Shown here in pieces: positions 11,201 to 23,072 of a DNA stretch of 64,000 nt. Location: contig CM070508.1 of assembly GCA_036346375.1 (NCBI GenBank), positions 16,424,852 to 16,488,851 on the forward strand, in the 5' to 3' direction. A program made the translations under genes and the position numbers. The DNA is from Guadua angustifolia. Lineage: Eukaryota > Streptophyta > Magnoliopsida > Poales > Poaceae. The first letter of the stretch is position 1. Each line of letters starts with the position of its first letter. Under the pieces are notes generated by a model. It had not been told where the DNA came from. It saw only the letters and a list, made by a program, of their open reading frames with translations, and did not search any database.

Positions 11201-13365
11201 CGCGATCTAAGCCAATGACAGCAATCAACGGCGGCGATTTGATGATGGCCTTCACTGTAGCATTCGATCCGGAGCGTCCATCGTAGATCCAACGGCTGAA
11301 ATCGCTAGGGTTCCGAAGCGGCACGGCCGATCAAGAGCGTAAGATGCAGATCCAACGGCCAGAAGCTTTAGGGCTTGCGCGCGATGCAGATCGTCGGATC
11401 CAGATCCAACGGTCGGCGCGGGGTTCATGGCTTTGGGCCGAACAGCTGGGTTTGGACACGCACAGTGTTGGGCCGAGCCCAGCACTGTTCACTTAATTTT
11501 CCTCCGGGTTTTCTTTTAAAATAAACACTGAAATTATTCTTGATTTATTTGGGAAACTAAAAATATCAAGAAAAATCCAAGAAAATTCTCATAAATACTT
11601 TATGACCTCCTGGACCCAAATAAAATATTTTGGCAAAACTTTAATTTCAAATTAGCTACATATAATTAGTTTTTTGGCAAAAGGCTTAATATACTTATTT
11701 AAAATAATTCAATTAAATCCCAGAAAATCCAAATAAATCTAGAAAAATCACAAAAAGCACAAATTGCAGATGGACACTATTAACTAAATAAAAAGCCAAA
11801 ATTTGGGATGTTACAAAGCTGAGTTGATTTTTCTCGTCCATGTCAAGCTCGGTCTCCACGAAAGGCGTATCGAGATAGTGGTTGATCTCTACTCATGGAT
11901 TCCATTGCGACCTGATCAGCGTTTCGGAAGACGAACTAGATGATTTGCCTTTCAGCTTCTTCCACATGCTTGAAGCGATCGAACTGCTTTGTGCTTGTTG
12001 CGTTGTTGAGGTAGATCTTCATGCTTCACTTTTGGTGCCAAACTTCTCTTAATATTTGTCAAAATATCTAAAAAACTTGTTATAAATATGAGTATAGGCC
12101 TCAGAGAAATCAAGATCTTACGAGTACAGATGTGGAATAGCTTGAAAATATTTTAAATTTTTTGCTCCATTGGTTCTATAATACGACATAAAATATAATT
12201 ATCTATATTTTCTTTAAAAGTATTAGCAATAATCCAAAGCCACTTGATGGCTAAGCAAGAAGTTGGGTAGAATACATCGAATAATTGTTTAGTTGCATTG
12301 TAAAAAATTTCTAAAAAATTATGAAAATGACTAGCAATTTTCCAATTGTTTCAGTAACCAATGCCTCACCATTATTACAATTGACGAAGACAGTAATAAT
12401 GTGCTCGTAACCTTTGCACCGATTTGAGTTCCATCTAACTTTCATATCAAGGTTGAATCTTCTTCGTTCCTTATTGTTGGCTCTGCAGTACTCTGAGAAC
12501 TAGTCAAACTTTACAGGCGAATTTGTAATAAAATCGATAGCACTGCGTATGCCTTCTAAACTAGATTCATTACAATCAAACCTGCTTGTATAATGAGATT
12601 AATAAAGTAGTATACACACCTTTGGTAGAGTACAAAACCTTCAACATAAGTCTTTAGGTGAGGTGAGAGATGCTCCATAGCCGTCGTGTTAGCTGATGCA
12701 TTATCAAGAGTGATGGAAATAATTCTACATTCTATTTTAAACTCATTAATAAACTCAAGTATACAGATAGTGATATTATCTCCGGTTTATGACTTAGAGA
12801 TTGGCCTGAACCCTATGACCCTTTTATTTAGTACATACTCATCGTCTAGGTGATGCACAACAACACTAATATTGACTAATCTTTGATGGAAGTAAGTCCA
12901 TATATATGATGTTAATATAAAGGAAAAACTAAGTGTCATGAAGGTTTGTTTTAACATTTCTAATTTATTTGTAAACATTCTATAAATGTCACATGTAGTT
13001 GTTCTTCTACTAACATATTGGTATTGTAGGCAAAAATCACGTTGCACCAATCTATCAAAGCTAGAGTTTTCACCTATTCTAAGCGGAAGATCCTTCGTAA
13101 CTATGTAACGTGCAATTTTGTCTCTAGCTGCATCGGCATTGTATACCTATGTGCTTACCGAACCGTCAGTGTTGAAGTTGAGATGTGTTTGCACGCCCTT
13201 ATCCGGTTTCTGTACGGTCGATATATTCCTTAAGTAATTCTCTGTGTGCTTCTTCAGATGACCTGTTCCACCATATGCATGTGCAGATAGTTTAGCTTGA
13301 CAGTACTTGCAAATAGCATACACTACCTCACATCTGTCCAAAATTTTGACGGTTCTGTCCATATG
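8242..13365 (-). pseudogene. hAT transposase relic, split by a solo LTR
   Basis: A BED zinc finger is seen at 13362-13147 with CKYCQAKLSA followed by GTGHLKKH (Cys-x2-Cys and His spacing). The catalytic-core region follows at 13050-12640, with MFTNKLEMLKQTF, then VLNKRVIGFRPISKS and a downstream TAMEHLSPHLKTYVEGF-like stretch. The C-terminal hAT dimerisation domain is at 8517-8242, with PMSIVSSKSTFSLVGRIIEP and SLKPEMVESITCLNDWE. The middle (about 12640-11821) has only short broken frames. The coding path is cut by the insertion at 8497-11815 and by several frame changes. The family is clear: hAT of the RICESLEEPER/DAYSLEEPER general type. It encodes no working protein. Confidence 0.85.
8497..11815 (-). 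mobile_element. Solo LTR of a long-LTR gypsy-type element, TSD AAGCT
   Basis: It starts TGTCGGG and ends TTGGGATGTTACA, that is TGTAACATCCC on the minus strand, a common LTR start in grasses. AAGCT flanks it exactly at 8492-8496 and 11816-11820. A TATA motif TATAAATAGGGG lies on the minus strand at about 11046-11058. No gag, pol, PBS or PPT is present across 3.3 kb, so this is a solo LTR. Size and terminus suggest a Del/Tekay-like gypsy family; that is an inference. Open frames at 10318-11485 are GC-rich U3/R sequence, not genes. Confidence 0.88.
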
Positions 13366-13809
13366 TTGCTAGCACCATGCCCGTCAACTATCGAATATGG
13401 ACGCCTGTGCTGGTTGCATCGAAATGTCAGGCTACGTGTTCGGTGTGGATACCGACACCCGTCCCAGATATACCGGTGTAGCGACATTCCCGCACGGTGC
13501 ATCCAGAATGTATGAGGTATCCTCGATGCCATGTGTGCCATCTAGATGACGGTTATCCATGCCTAGTCTCCATACTAGGGGGAGTTGGCGTGGATCAATC
13601 TCTTGATCCTGACAAAGGGGACTTGAAGAGCAGGGGTGTGCTCTCCTGCTCTTGCAAAACATTTTATTTCATAACAGTAGATCAAAAAAATAAAGCAATT
13701 AGAGAGAGATGTGCTGATGTGTAGAATGTGCTGAGCAAAAATGGACAAGAAGAGAGAGCACGAGAGAGCCGCATAGAACAAATGCGAGCCTTCCCCTGTC
13801 TTTATGGTG

Positions 13810-14172
13810 TATCTAGCAAAATGACCGTTGTCTCGCTGTCATTGTAAATTCAAATGACGCGTGGCCGCGCACTCGCGCATGACAAAAAATGAAGAGCGCG
13901 GGACAAATATGACAAAATAACATTATTTCATGTCACGCGTCGCATCATTATTGCGCTGTCATTGCAAATTCAAATGAAGCGCGGCCGCACGCTCACGCAT
14001 GACAAAAATTGAAGAGCAAAGGACGAATATGACAAAGCAACTTTATATCATGTCACGCATCGCATCGTTGTTCCGCTACCGTTGCAAATTCAAATGTGGT
14101 GTGGCCGCGCTCGCACATGACAAAAATTGAAGAGCGCGGGACGAATATAACAAAGCTACTTTATGTTTTTCA
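13810..14172. repeat. 120-bp tandem repeat, three copies
   Basis: Equivalent positions fall at 13834, 13954 and 14074, an exact 120-bp period. Each unit carries TTCAAATG followed by a GGCCGC segment, ATGACAAAAA, then GAAGAG and an ATATGACAAAG-like block. It lies inside the hAT, between the transposase 5' end and the GC-rich island. Confidence 0.85.
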
Positions 14173-14279
14173 ATGCTTTATGTCATTTCAGTTCTCTATT
14201 TCTCAGACGCGTGACATTCAGATGAGAGAGACGTTGAATTAACATTCAAACGCGTGATTCCCTTGAATGATTTTTTTCC

Positions 14280-15330
14280 TATGATTCATGTTCAGATGTT
14301 AAATTCCTTCTCTCTCTTTCTTTTCTCGTCAAACTAGCCCCTCAGTCCCTCACACACTCTTTCTCCCCTCTCTCACTCTCTTCAACTTCCGACCGGACCC
14401 ACCCTCCCTCTCCTTTTCCCCCTTCTATGTCCCTACTCCCTACCTTTTCCTGCCCTACCCCTCTCGCTTTGTCCGCCAAGTGCCCCTTGGGCCCCGTGTG
14501 GTCATGTGGCCTCGGGCCCTTCGCTCCCTCGTGGTCGTCGCCTCACGCCCTCGCCTCGTCCCTTCACTCCCTCCGACTCTCCCTCTCCCTCCAGCCTCCA
14601 CGATGGCCACCCGCCTCCCTCCCTCTCCCTCCCCTAGGCCGCAGGCCTCCCGACCCTTCCCCTCCCGGCCTCCCCGTGACCCTCCTCCTCCCTCCCCTCC
14701 CCGCGAGGCCACGATGAGCGAGGTGATGCACGAGGCGGCGGTGACATGCGAGGTGTGAGGCTGTTCGGGTTCCGGCTCGGTGAGGTGTGAGGCGCGAGGT
14801 GGCGGTGACGCGCGAGGCTGCTTGGCTTCCGGCTTGGCGAGGCGGCTAGGTGGCCCAAAGGCGGCTCAGGGGCCTGGAGTGGCTCCCTTGCCGCTCGAAC
14901 GACCGTAGGTGGGTGCGGCCACGGACGGCAACGCAAGCACAACCGATGCTGGTGTGGCCATGGCGACATGGGCGGCCACGAAAAGTGACGCTACGGCGGG
15001 AGAGCGAGGCGGTCGACGGCGCGGCGCCACAAAGAACGCGCCCCCGCCCTCCTCCGTCTTCCTCTCCACGCCGGCCGTGGCGTGTCGCGACGCCCGCCGC
15101 TTCGGCTCGGCCGCGTCTTTGATCGCCGTTGTCTAGCCGCCAGAGCCGTGTAGGGCGCAGCCGCCGCCGCCATTGGGCATCTTGTGCGAGGCACACACAG
15201 TCGCTGGTATCTTACCGAGCGAAACCAGATGCCAGAACCGCCAGCCACCCACCGCTCGATTGACAGCCCAAAGACGGCCAGGCAACCTTGCCGGTCCAAT
15301 CCGTTTAGAACAATTCTGTGCCAAACCGTA
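14280..15330. other. GC-rich island inside the hAT 5' region
   Basis: A pyrimidine-rich leader-like tract (14300-14460) is followed by about 850 bp of CpG-rich, proline/arginine-biased sequence open in several frames. No domain is recognised. It looks like grass 5'-genic sequence and could be a captured first exon or promoter, or simply the 5' region of the hAT transposase. The frames overlap heavily on both strands and I call none of them a gene. Confidence 0.4.
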
Positions 15331-15402
15331 GATCAAGCTGGGCCAGACGTGCCTCGTGTCGACCCAAAATGGCCTGACCTAGTGCCCACCTCTATCTGGT
15401 GC

Positions 15403-15995
15403 TCCTTTTTCCCGCCTGGTCTCTCTGAACAGAATACACCTGCTCGCTTCCCCCTCAAGTGCTGTCATTTTGTCCTGGTCCTCCTGGATGGTGGGGCCAA
15501 TGGGATGTCAAGCCGTGAGACGTTGCTTCAGGGATGGATGGCTCGGATGGGACTACGGCAAACTCTGCCGTTCCTGCCCCAAAGGCAGACGATGCGGTTC
15601 GGGCCGTTTCGCCGTTCGGATGTCGTGGTACCCTGCCATGCGAAAATCCTCGGCATCGAAGAGAAGGGAAATCCGCGGCGCGGCGCCGTGACCGTCCGAT
15701 TCGTCGCCGGCCCCGCTTCCGCGCGAAGATAAGGATTGGCCATATCCGCAGCTCGCGAACCTTGGAACGCGACAGAGCCGCGAGGCGCCGGTCACGCTTC
15801 CACCCCAGCGATTTGCCGAAACGCCGAGGCGCAGGCACGCGAAAAACTCCACGAGACGACGACGCGCGCGCGAGCCCGGTCGGGAGGGGGAAAATATCTA
15901 AATGCGCGGCTGTGTCGCCGAGCCAGTGGTGGCTGGCAGGCTGTCTTCCCCCGCGCGCGGTTCCAGCTTCCTGGCCTCCTCGATCGCAGCAGCCA
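15403..15995 (+). promoter_or_regulatory. Upstream region of the hydrolase gene
   Basis: 593 bp between the hAT target duplication and the start codon. It is CpG-rich and has no conserved reading frame. No canonical TATA box was found; an AT-rich break in otherwise GC-rich sequence at 15889-15902 is the nearest candidate. This is presumed promoter and 5' UTR from position only. Confidence 0.45.
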
Positions 15996-17746
15996 ATGGC
16001 GACCGCGGCCGCCGCAGTCATAGCGTGCCCGTCGGTCTCCCGCGCGTCTCCTTCGCGGCTTCATTGGGCCGAGCCGAGCGCACGCCCTGCACGCTTGTCG
16101 TCCTCCGTAAGTGAGCTCCCCCCCTATGTCTAATCCACTCTGCCGTTTCCTTCGCCGTGGACGCTGCCACCATAGGCCATAGTTATGCGAATTCCTCTGG
16201 TGGCACAGGTCTCGAATCTGTACGGTACAGAAGAACTCGGTTCCGGTCTTGATTTGATTCCGCAGTCTGACCACGAGTGGCGCTTAGTTCTGGAGGATTT
16301 GGCCCGTTAAGGTGCGGTGCGCCGGTGCCTAAATTGGAAGCGATGATTTTTTTTTTCAAATTTAGTTCCAGAGATGAATTATAAATCTAACCTCGTAACA
16401 TGTACTTCTGTGCAAGCTGTCTCCCGTGCTCACTGACCTCCTATGGCCGGTTGCTATGGCAGCGCGTGCTCCTATGCTTGCCGGCTCCGCCCGCTCCTGT
16501 GCTCCCGAAGCGCGGCATGCTAGCTCCAGCAATGGGGAGCCCGGTAAAAAGGGCTATATTTATAATTCATCTTAAGAGGAGACCAAATTTGATACTTCAT
16601 GCCGTACCCTAGGGTGATGGAAGCACTCCAATTTCGCAAGTAATTGCAATGCGAAAACTCGTTGTAGGAACAAGTGCTAATGCTAGCTAGCGCGATCTTT
16701 CACCAATCGCTCTCTCCACCTCGATTCCCTACCGTAGGCAACAGTTTGATGCAAATAATTGCATCCGTGCGCTCTAGTTGGTGTTCTCCGTGCTCTGACG
16801 TAACAATTTCAGTTTCCGCACAGAGACCGCAGTGCTGCAACGCCACCCGTCCTCAGAGTCACCGGCTCTGGATATCGCGCTGCAGCCAGACTGAAGTGGC
16901 GAGTAGTGGTGGCACAGTCGACGATGACGAAGCGTGCGAGCTAGTGAGCGGCGCGGACCTCGTCATCGGCGAGGGCGACGACGAGAGCGTGCGCGCGTAC
17001 CTCCTGAAGGCCGTCAAGAACAACAACGGCACCGGCATCCTCCTCCTATCCGACATCTTCGGCTTCGAGGACTCCGCCACCCGGGACTTCGCCTACCGCG
17101 TCGCCTGCCACGGCTACAAGTAATAAGACCGATCTTCTCCACATAGATCAATTCCTCACTTTTTTGGGTTGCTCTGCATTTGTTACCTGATCATGCGTGT
17201 ATACCTCGATCGATGGATGCATGCAGTGTTCTAGTGCCGGACTTGTTCCGCTCGAACCCGTGGAAGAAGAGCCTCCCGATGGACGGCTTCGAGGCGTGGC
17301 TCGCCGGGCAGGCCCCGGAGAGGGTTACCGGCGACATCGATACGTGCACCAAGTGGCTGGTGGACGAGTTCACGGCGGCGGGGGTGTCCAAGAAGCTGGG
17401 CGTGATCGGGTTCTGCTACGGGGGCGGCCGCCTCGTGGAGACGCTAGCGCGCGACGCCGGCGCCAGCTTCAGCGCGGGAGTCTGCTTTTACGGCTCGCGG
17501 ATGGACGCGTCCCTGGGCGGCAGGATCGCGACGCCGGTCCTTTTCGTCTGCGGCGACGGCGACCCACTGTGCCCAGTCGAGACGGTGCGCGAGCTGGAGA
17601 GGCGCGCGAGGGACGCCAAGGCCGTCGTGTACGCCGGCAGGGGCCACGGGTTCGCGCACCGGCCGGAGTCGCTGGAGGACGACGGCGACGCCGAGGACGC
17701 GTTCGCGGCGATGAAGAGCTGGCTACACGACCACCTGCTCGCCTGA
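15996..17746 (+). CDS. Dienelactone hydrolase family protein, probably chloroplast-targeted
   Basis: Three exons with GT-AG introns give 308 residues: 15996-16106, 16824-17119 and 17227-17746. Exon 1 (37 codons, phase 0) encodes MATAAAAVIACPSVSRA, an Ala/Ser/Arg-rich leader typical of transit peptides. Exon 2 carries the N-terminal strand region with GILLLSDIFGFED. Exon 3 carries the alpha/beta-hydrolase core. The nucleophile elbow GFCYGGG places Cys199. GDGDPLCP supplies the acid (Asp248), and GRGHGFAHR supplies His276, matching the Cys-Asp-His triad of the DLH family, whose bacterial members open dienelactones (carboxymethylenebutenolidase). The substrate of plant members is not established by sequence. 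An alternative exon 2 start at 16833 keeps the frame. Exon 3 phase is fixed because AA plus T restores Asn before VLVPDLF. No frameshift or premature stop is seen. Confidence 0.9.
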
Positions 17747-19257
17747 TCATTCGACGTAGATTATTAGTACATGGTGTCGTACGTACTGCTCTGTGTTGTA
17801 CGTAAGCTGTGACTGGTAAAGTATATATAGGTTTGTAGATGGCTACTTGAGCGATGAATACTGTACGAGAGGATCAACTCCATAGTGTTTGATTAAGCTG
17901 TTCGTTGACTTCGTTCTAGCATTTGATACTGCAGGTCTTATTTTCGCTTCATGTTTTGGTGGTTAATCATGACTCAATTTTCTCAGGAATGTTCATTATA
18001 TGCTAGTCAGATTTGCTAATGATCTCTATGATTGATTATGCTTGTATGTTTTTCTAGGATTTGCTACTTTTTGACTTGAATTGTCTTTATTTTTTGCTCC
18101 TCGGCCCTCCCCTTCTTCCTCCTCTTTTTTCCTGTCCCTGAGACACTGACCATGGTCGCCGCTGTGCCAATGAGGAAGGCTGAAGGCATGGATCTCGAAC
18201 TCGCTATCGTCGCCGTTGAAAGGATGAGCACCACCTCGGCAATTGCATAATCACCTCCGTTTTGTGGCCACCTCCGTCGCAGCCAGCCCTGGCACCGTCC
18301 TCATCACTGTCGCCGAGGTCCGCTTCGTCTTCAACGCCTTGACATTAGTTGGGCCAGGGTCCTCCTGCACAACCTTCAATCTTTCGCCGCCAACCTCCTC
18401 GCGCTCCCAAGAAGAGCGGCTTCTTGGAGTTGGACGATGGACAATGAAAGGTGGAGGCTGGGATGATTTTGGTACAGGTTCACTAGGGAAGAAAGATGGT
18501 GGGCGACCATGACTAGTTAGTGAGGAAGAAGAGAATGGATAAAAATTACTTTGCTAAACAGTGCTAGAGTGTTTTCTTATGCGTACTCTTTTTTTTTTAT
18601 TAGATGCTGCTTTGTGATCTATATTATTAGATGCTGCTTTGTGATCTATATTATACTCTCTCATTTTGAGTTTATAACTTTTTCTTAGGGTGAATAATAC
18701 GATAAGGAAATAATCAATTTATTTATGGTCATCGAACTGTAACATAAATGAACAAGTTGAGTTTTTGTTTGTTTTGCCCCCTATAGTTTGTTTTTTAATG
18801 AATTGTCACATTATCTTTTTACATAATTTAATATGTATAAAACTAGTATATAATTGATGTAAAAAGGCTATACTTAAGAGTATGTATTGGAGCATTCATC
18901 GAAGTATCATATCACATGTTAGTATCAAAAGAATTTAGTGACACTTGACAAAATAGTACTCAACTAGGAAGAGAGGAGTCAAATTGATTTCATCCATTAG
19001 ATCTAGATCTAAAAGCTTAAAATTTAAGTACTAATCAGGAAGAAAACACGTAAAACCTTCGTGGACACACCACCAATAATTATTCAATGTGGCAAATCAT
19101 AGAGAAATAGATATATTCCCACGTCAAGTAAGCAATTACAAGTTTACAAGAGAAGTGCGGCAAATCTAGATAACCTAACTAACCAAAGAGTAGGGTAAAG
19201 AGATCTAATACAATTATGGTAATGACTACAATTTTATCAATTATGAATCGATCATGG
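17747..19257. other. Hydrolase 3' flank and unassigned sequence
   Basis: The 3' UTR presumably lies in the first 200 bp; no single clear polyadenylation signal stands out. A GC-rich patch at 18090-18520 has an open frame (18243-18512) with no recognised domain. The rest is AT-rich with no supported feature apart from a short tandem repeat at 18599. Confidence 0.4.
18599..18652. repeat. 27-bp perfect tandem duplication
   Basis: Two adjacent copies of a 27-bp unit beginning TTAGATGCTGC, period 27, placed just after a T-rich run. Confidence 0.85.
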
Positions 19258-20332
19258 GACAAAAAAGATTTTTTATTTAATATTTATTTTAAAACATTTT
19301 TTCAAAACTAATCGCCAGCGCTAAAAAATTGCAAAAGTACCCTCCCGTCGCCCCCACCACGGGCGATCGCCCCCTGCTCGGGCGACAGGAGGGCAGCCCT
19401 AACGGTCACAAACGGCCACTGCTTCGATCGTTTATTAAACGCTTGCATGGCGTACAGCGTCGATCGTCGCGAGCCGTCGCCCATGGTTTGAAGGCGTCGC
19501 TGGGCCCCAAAGACGGCACCGTGAGATTTAATACCAGCATGAGCGACACTGTGCTCATTTCAACCGAGAGCAACACAGCGAGCCGGGCACAAGGAGAAGG
19601 AAGGAAGAAAAGAGAAAGAGAGGAGAAGGGAAGAAAGAAAAGAAAGGAGAGGAAAAAAGAGAAAGGAAAAAAAAGAGGGAAAAAGTTGATTCTTTGGTTT
19701 TGCGGTAAGTTTGAAAATTTTATATATAATATTTAGAAATTTAATATAGTATTTAGTATTGTTTAGTATTTAGTTTTTAATTTATGTAGTGGTTTTTTTA
19801 GGTAATATTTAGAAATTAATGTAGTATTAAGTGTTTAGAAATATTAGGATTGTGTAGTATTTAGAAAAATTGAGATTCCATGTAATAGAAATATTAGATA
19901 ATATTTAGAAATGTAATGAGGTAGAAATTTAATATTATTAATTTAAAATGGTAGGTTAGCCAGATGTTACGCAGGCAATGTTTCGAAAATTGCGACGTAG
20001 AAATTATAGGAAGTACGATATATCATGTATATATACAGTTTTTAAGATTAGGACAAATGAATAATATATAGTACCAATTCCGTAATGAAAAAATGGGTAG
20101 TCGAATTACTTATTTATAGTCGGATTTCTTAGTATGATGACCATTCGTTTTATACATAGTATTTTAGAGTATATTTAAAAAGATGGTAGGCTAGGAACAT
20201 ATCGTCATGCACCGTGCTACGCTAGAAATTAGTAGAGTAAAAAAATTTGGAAATGTCAGGCACCATTAGAAATCAGTAGAGTAAAAAAATTTGACAATAT
20301 AATGTAACATTTATATAGTAATGCATAACGGT
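19258..20332 (+). other. Probable 5' region of the MULE
   Basis: It begins with a G/A-rich start (GGGACAAAAAAG), followed by a GC-rich patch (19340-19520) and a strongly purine-biased stretch (19586-19690), then AT-rich leader sequence. The K/E-rich open frame at 19329-19736 is a product of the purine run. I found no matching inverted terminus on the right, so the MULE end is not proven. Confidence 0.35.
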
Positions 20333-22870
20333 TAGATGGAGAAATGATGATTTTTTCGGTTCGACGTTGTATGCAGCGCAGCATGTCGGAGAAATTGTAT
20401 TTTCAAATATTCTATGGAGATGGTGAGATAGCACAGGGACCGGATGGAGTCGATTTGTCGGCATTTTCAATGATCATCTGGGTATATCTAGGCCGAGAGA
20501 GAGGACATACAGGGTTTGTTGGAGTGGATGTTTGGATGTTCGATTTGGAGTGTTAATTGCGGGTTAGAGCAAAGAGTAAGCGACGCAGGACTTTTCTTAT
20601 GGAGAGCTGGTTCCTATTAACGCGACATCGGCATGGAGGAGCTATGTTGGGTCTGCCAGAGAGCGGGTGGCCGCTTATGTTGCTGGTAGATTAGTACCAG
20701 GTACCTCCATCGGTGTCGGAGGTTCGTGATGTCGGGGTAGATATTACGGAGGAGGGGAGGACAGATACGCAACAATGCGATGATGAAGGTGGCGAGGACC
20801 CCAGAGACGGGTGACACGAGGTTGGCGGTGGCGGGAGGATCGAGGAGACACCGTGGAGGCGCTGGGGTGGCCGACGAGGGGAGGAGGTGGAGCACATAGT
20901 TGACTTGATGGAGGAGGAGGACCGTGCGGATGAGGAAGTCCCCGATGGCTTAACGCCGGACGAGGAGGACAATACTCTGAGGTGCTCGCCCGGTCGTGGA
21001 CTAATTATAATTTCAAGACCTAACAATGCATGAAGGAACAGAGATGCATGGGAGTATCATGAGAACGAGGTCGTAGGGGCGATATATAAAGACAAGGAGG
21101 CGTGATGGATGCGGTGAATCTTGGTCAATGTCTCTTGGCGGCAATTCGAGGTAGTGAAGTCCAAAGAAAAAGACTACGACGTGAAGTGCGTGGTTGACTC
21201 GTGCCCATGGCGGTGCATGCATACAAGGGGAAGTGGAGGGACTATCGAAATGTTCCATAGTGACGAGCATAATCGCTAACCGGAGGAAGCGGAGCAGAAC
21301 ACCGCAATCTGTCGCCCACTTGGGTGGCAAATGTGTTTTATGGTCGATCGTGGACAATCCGCGACCTGACCTCGATCCATTATCGAGCCGTCGAGGAGAG
21401 GTTTGAGACAAGATTAGCTACGGAAAGGCATGGAGAGCAAAAGAAACGACTTTGCAAATACGGTTCGGGACATACGAGGCTTCTTACGAGAATATTCCAC
21501 ACTTGCCCAGGGCAATATCAAGTAGGAATCCCGGTATGGTCATCGACCTTGCGGAGTTTCCCGCGGATGGTGTGTGCGCGGGCAAGTGGGTCTTGCAGCG
21601 GGCCTTCTTCGCCCTCGGCGCATGCATAAATGCCTTCCGACACTGTCGCCCGGTCATTTGCATGGACGGCACATTCTCACAGGAAATACAAGGGCCGATT
21701 CTAAGCGCATCGCGGTGGACGCCAACAACCTGTGTTCTACCGTCGCGATCGCCTTCGTGGAGGGGGAAAACACGAGAGTCGGTATCGTTTCTTGAAAGAG
21801 TCAAGATGGCAGTTGTCTAGGACCGCCCTGATGTATGTGTCATCCATGACCGACATGCAGGGTTGCTGAGGGCGATCGTGGATATGCAACAAGGGTCCGA
21901 CGTCGTGGGAGCAGCAAAGTGGCTGAAGAGCAGGTGGTGCATGAGGCACATGGGTGCCAATTTTTTCCGTCGATTCAGGAACAAGGAGCTTATGAACATG
22001 TTCAAGCGGCTGTGCAAACAGAAACAATGGAGGAAGTTCGACTCGCTGTGGAGGACGTTGGATGAACTAACCCAGAAGCAATCACTGAATCCAAGGGACG
22101 GCGCTAGTTCATCGAGGAACCCTATGGTGTACCACGAGCAAGGAGATGACCCCCACCTTTAGCGCGCCCCGACCGACGCTCAAACATTGGCGAGGCGGGA
22201 CAAGCATAAAGAGTTTCATAGACTGGATACGACACGAGCCATTGGAGAAATGGTTCCTTCTGCATGACGAGGGCGGTTCCCGTTATGGAATAATGACAAC
22301 CAACCTGACGGAGATTTACAACTGGGTAATGAAAGACGTGAGATGCCTTCCGTTGGTGGGCATTGTTGAGGGTGTGTTACTAGGCACCCAAAGATATTTC
22401 GTTGAGCGGTACAAGGCCTCCGCTGCATGTATGTCGGACAATCGCCTGTCGTACTCGATGGTTTTCTACGCACATGGCCAACAAGACACGGAAGGCATGC
22501 AGACACATCGCTGACGCCGAGAGTGGCGTGGAACGGAGGTACCACGGCATCGCGTGACCGGGTCAAGAGGTGCCCACCGGAGAGGACTTCCATCGTGTGT
22601 ACTCCGAGCAGCCGACCGCGAGTGCTCTCGCCAGGCCACGCCGCTGCACTTGCCATGCTCACACGTGATTGCCGCAACAAAGTAGACACACCATCATGTC
22701 GTCCGTGACATCTCCCACTACTACTACAAGCAAAGTGTTTTAACACGTGGCATAACGAGGTGTACGGCACCGAGTCGACGGATCGTTCACGGCGGCCCCC
22801 TCCAGGCATCGATGGGTACCGACATCCAATGTTGAAGGTAAAGCCCGGGCGTCGCAGACACGGCAGATAG
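20333..22870 (+). pseudogene. MULE (MURA-type) transposase relic
   Basis: Plus-strand pieces in changing frames follow the order of Mutator-like transposases. The N-terminal region has YGDGEIAQGPDGVDLSAFSM (20400-20480). The zinc-binding N-domain area has VHAYKGKWRDYRNVP (21212-21258). The core follows with RFGTYEASYENIPHLPR, then ALGACINAFRHCRPVICMDG (first catalytic Asp near 21665) and AFVEGENT. Next are SRWCMRHMGANFFRRFRNKE and MFKRLCKQKQWRKFDSLW (about 21925-22045), then WFLLHDEGGSRYGIMTTNLT. A SWIM-like remnant LHLPCSHVIAA is near 22637-22669. At least four frame changes and stops make it non-functional. It lies just upstream of the PMD relic on the same strand. Confidence 0.85.
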
Positions 22871-22914
22871 GAACGATATGGACGAGTCTGAAGCGCGTCG
22901 TAATTGTGGATAAT

Positions 22915-23072
22915 GTAATTCTATGTACCAGTTATTTGTTGTCCCCGTCATGTAATTTTTGATTCTATGTACCAGTTATTTGTTGTCCTCGTCATGTAAT
23001 TTTTGATTCTATGTACCAGTTATTTGTTGTCCCCGTCAATGTAATATTTGATTGTATGTACCAGTTATTTGT
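22915..23072. repeat. 44-bp tandem repeat, about 3.5 copies
   Basis: CTATGTACCAGTTATTTGTT recurs at 22921, 22965 and 23009, with a variant at 23054. It lies just 3' of the MURA relic. Confidence 0.85.

Larger units (their letters stand above)
7525..15394 (-). mobile_element. hAT transposon with 8-bp TSD TCTGGTGC, carrying a nested solo LTR
   Basis: The left end TAGAGGTGG (7525-7533) is matched in inverted orientation at the right end (ending at 15394). TCTGGTGC flanks both ends exactly (7517-7524 and 15395-15402), the 8-bp duplication expected for hAT. GTCAGGCC recurs just inside both ends. The interior holds a hAT transposase relic on the minus strand, from the BED zinc finger near 13362 to the dimerisation domain near 8242. 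A 3,319-bp solo LTR and its 5-bp TSD interrupt it; without them the element would be about 4.5 kb. The 2 kb upstream of the transposase holds a 120-bp tandem repeat and a GC-rich island. Confidence 0.92.

Noticed and set aside
10318..11485. Arg/Ser/Pro-rich frames on the minus strand
   Set aside because: They lie in GC-rich LTR promoter/leader sequence of the 3.3-kb solo LTR, with no conserved domain.
14427..15299. Multiple frames of 70-116 residues on both strands
   Set aside because: They are CpG-rich, low-complexity Pro/Arg sequence, open by composition; reported only as a GC island.
15184..15852. Frames of up to 182 residues overlapping the hAT end and hydrolase promoter
   Set aside because: One crosses the hAT target duplication, so it cannot be an old gene, and none has a domain.
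17180..17805. Frames in other phases over hydrolase exon 3
   Set aside because: They are shadows of the GC-rich DLH exon; only the frame with the catalytic triad is coding.
19329..19736. Lys/Glu-rich frame of 135 residues
   Set aside because: It is produced by a GA-rich simple-sequence stretch; no start context or homology.
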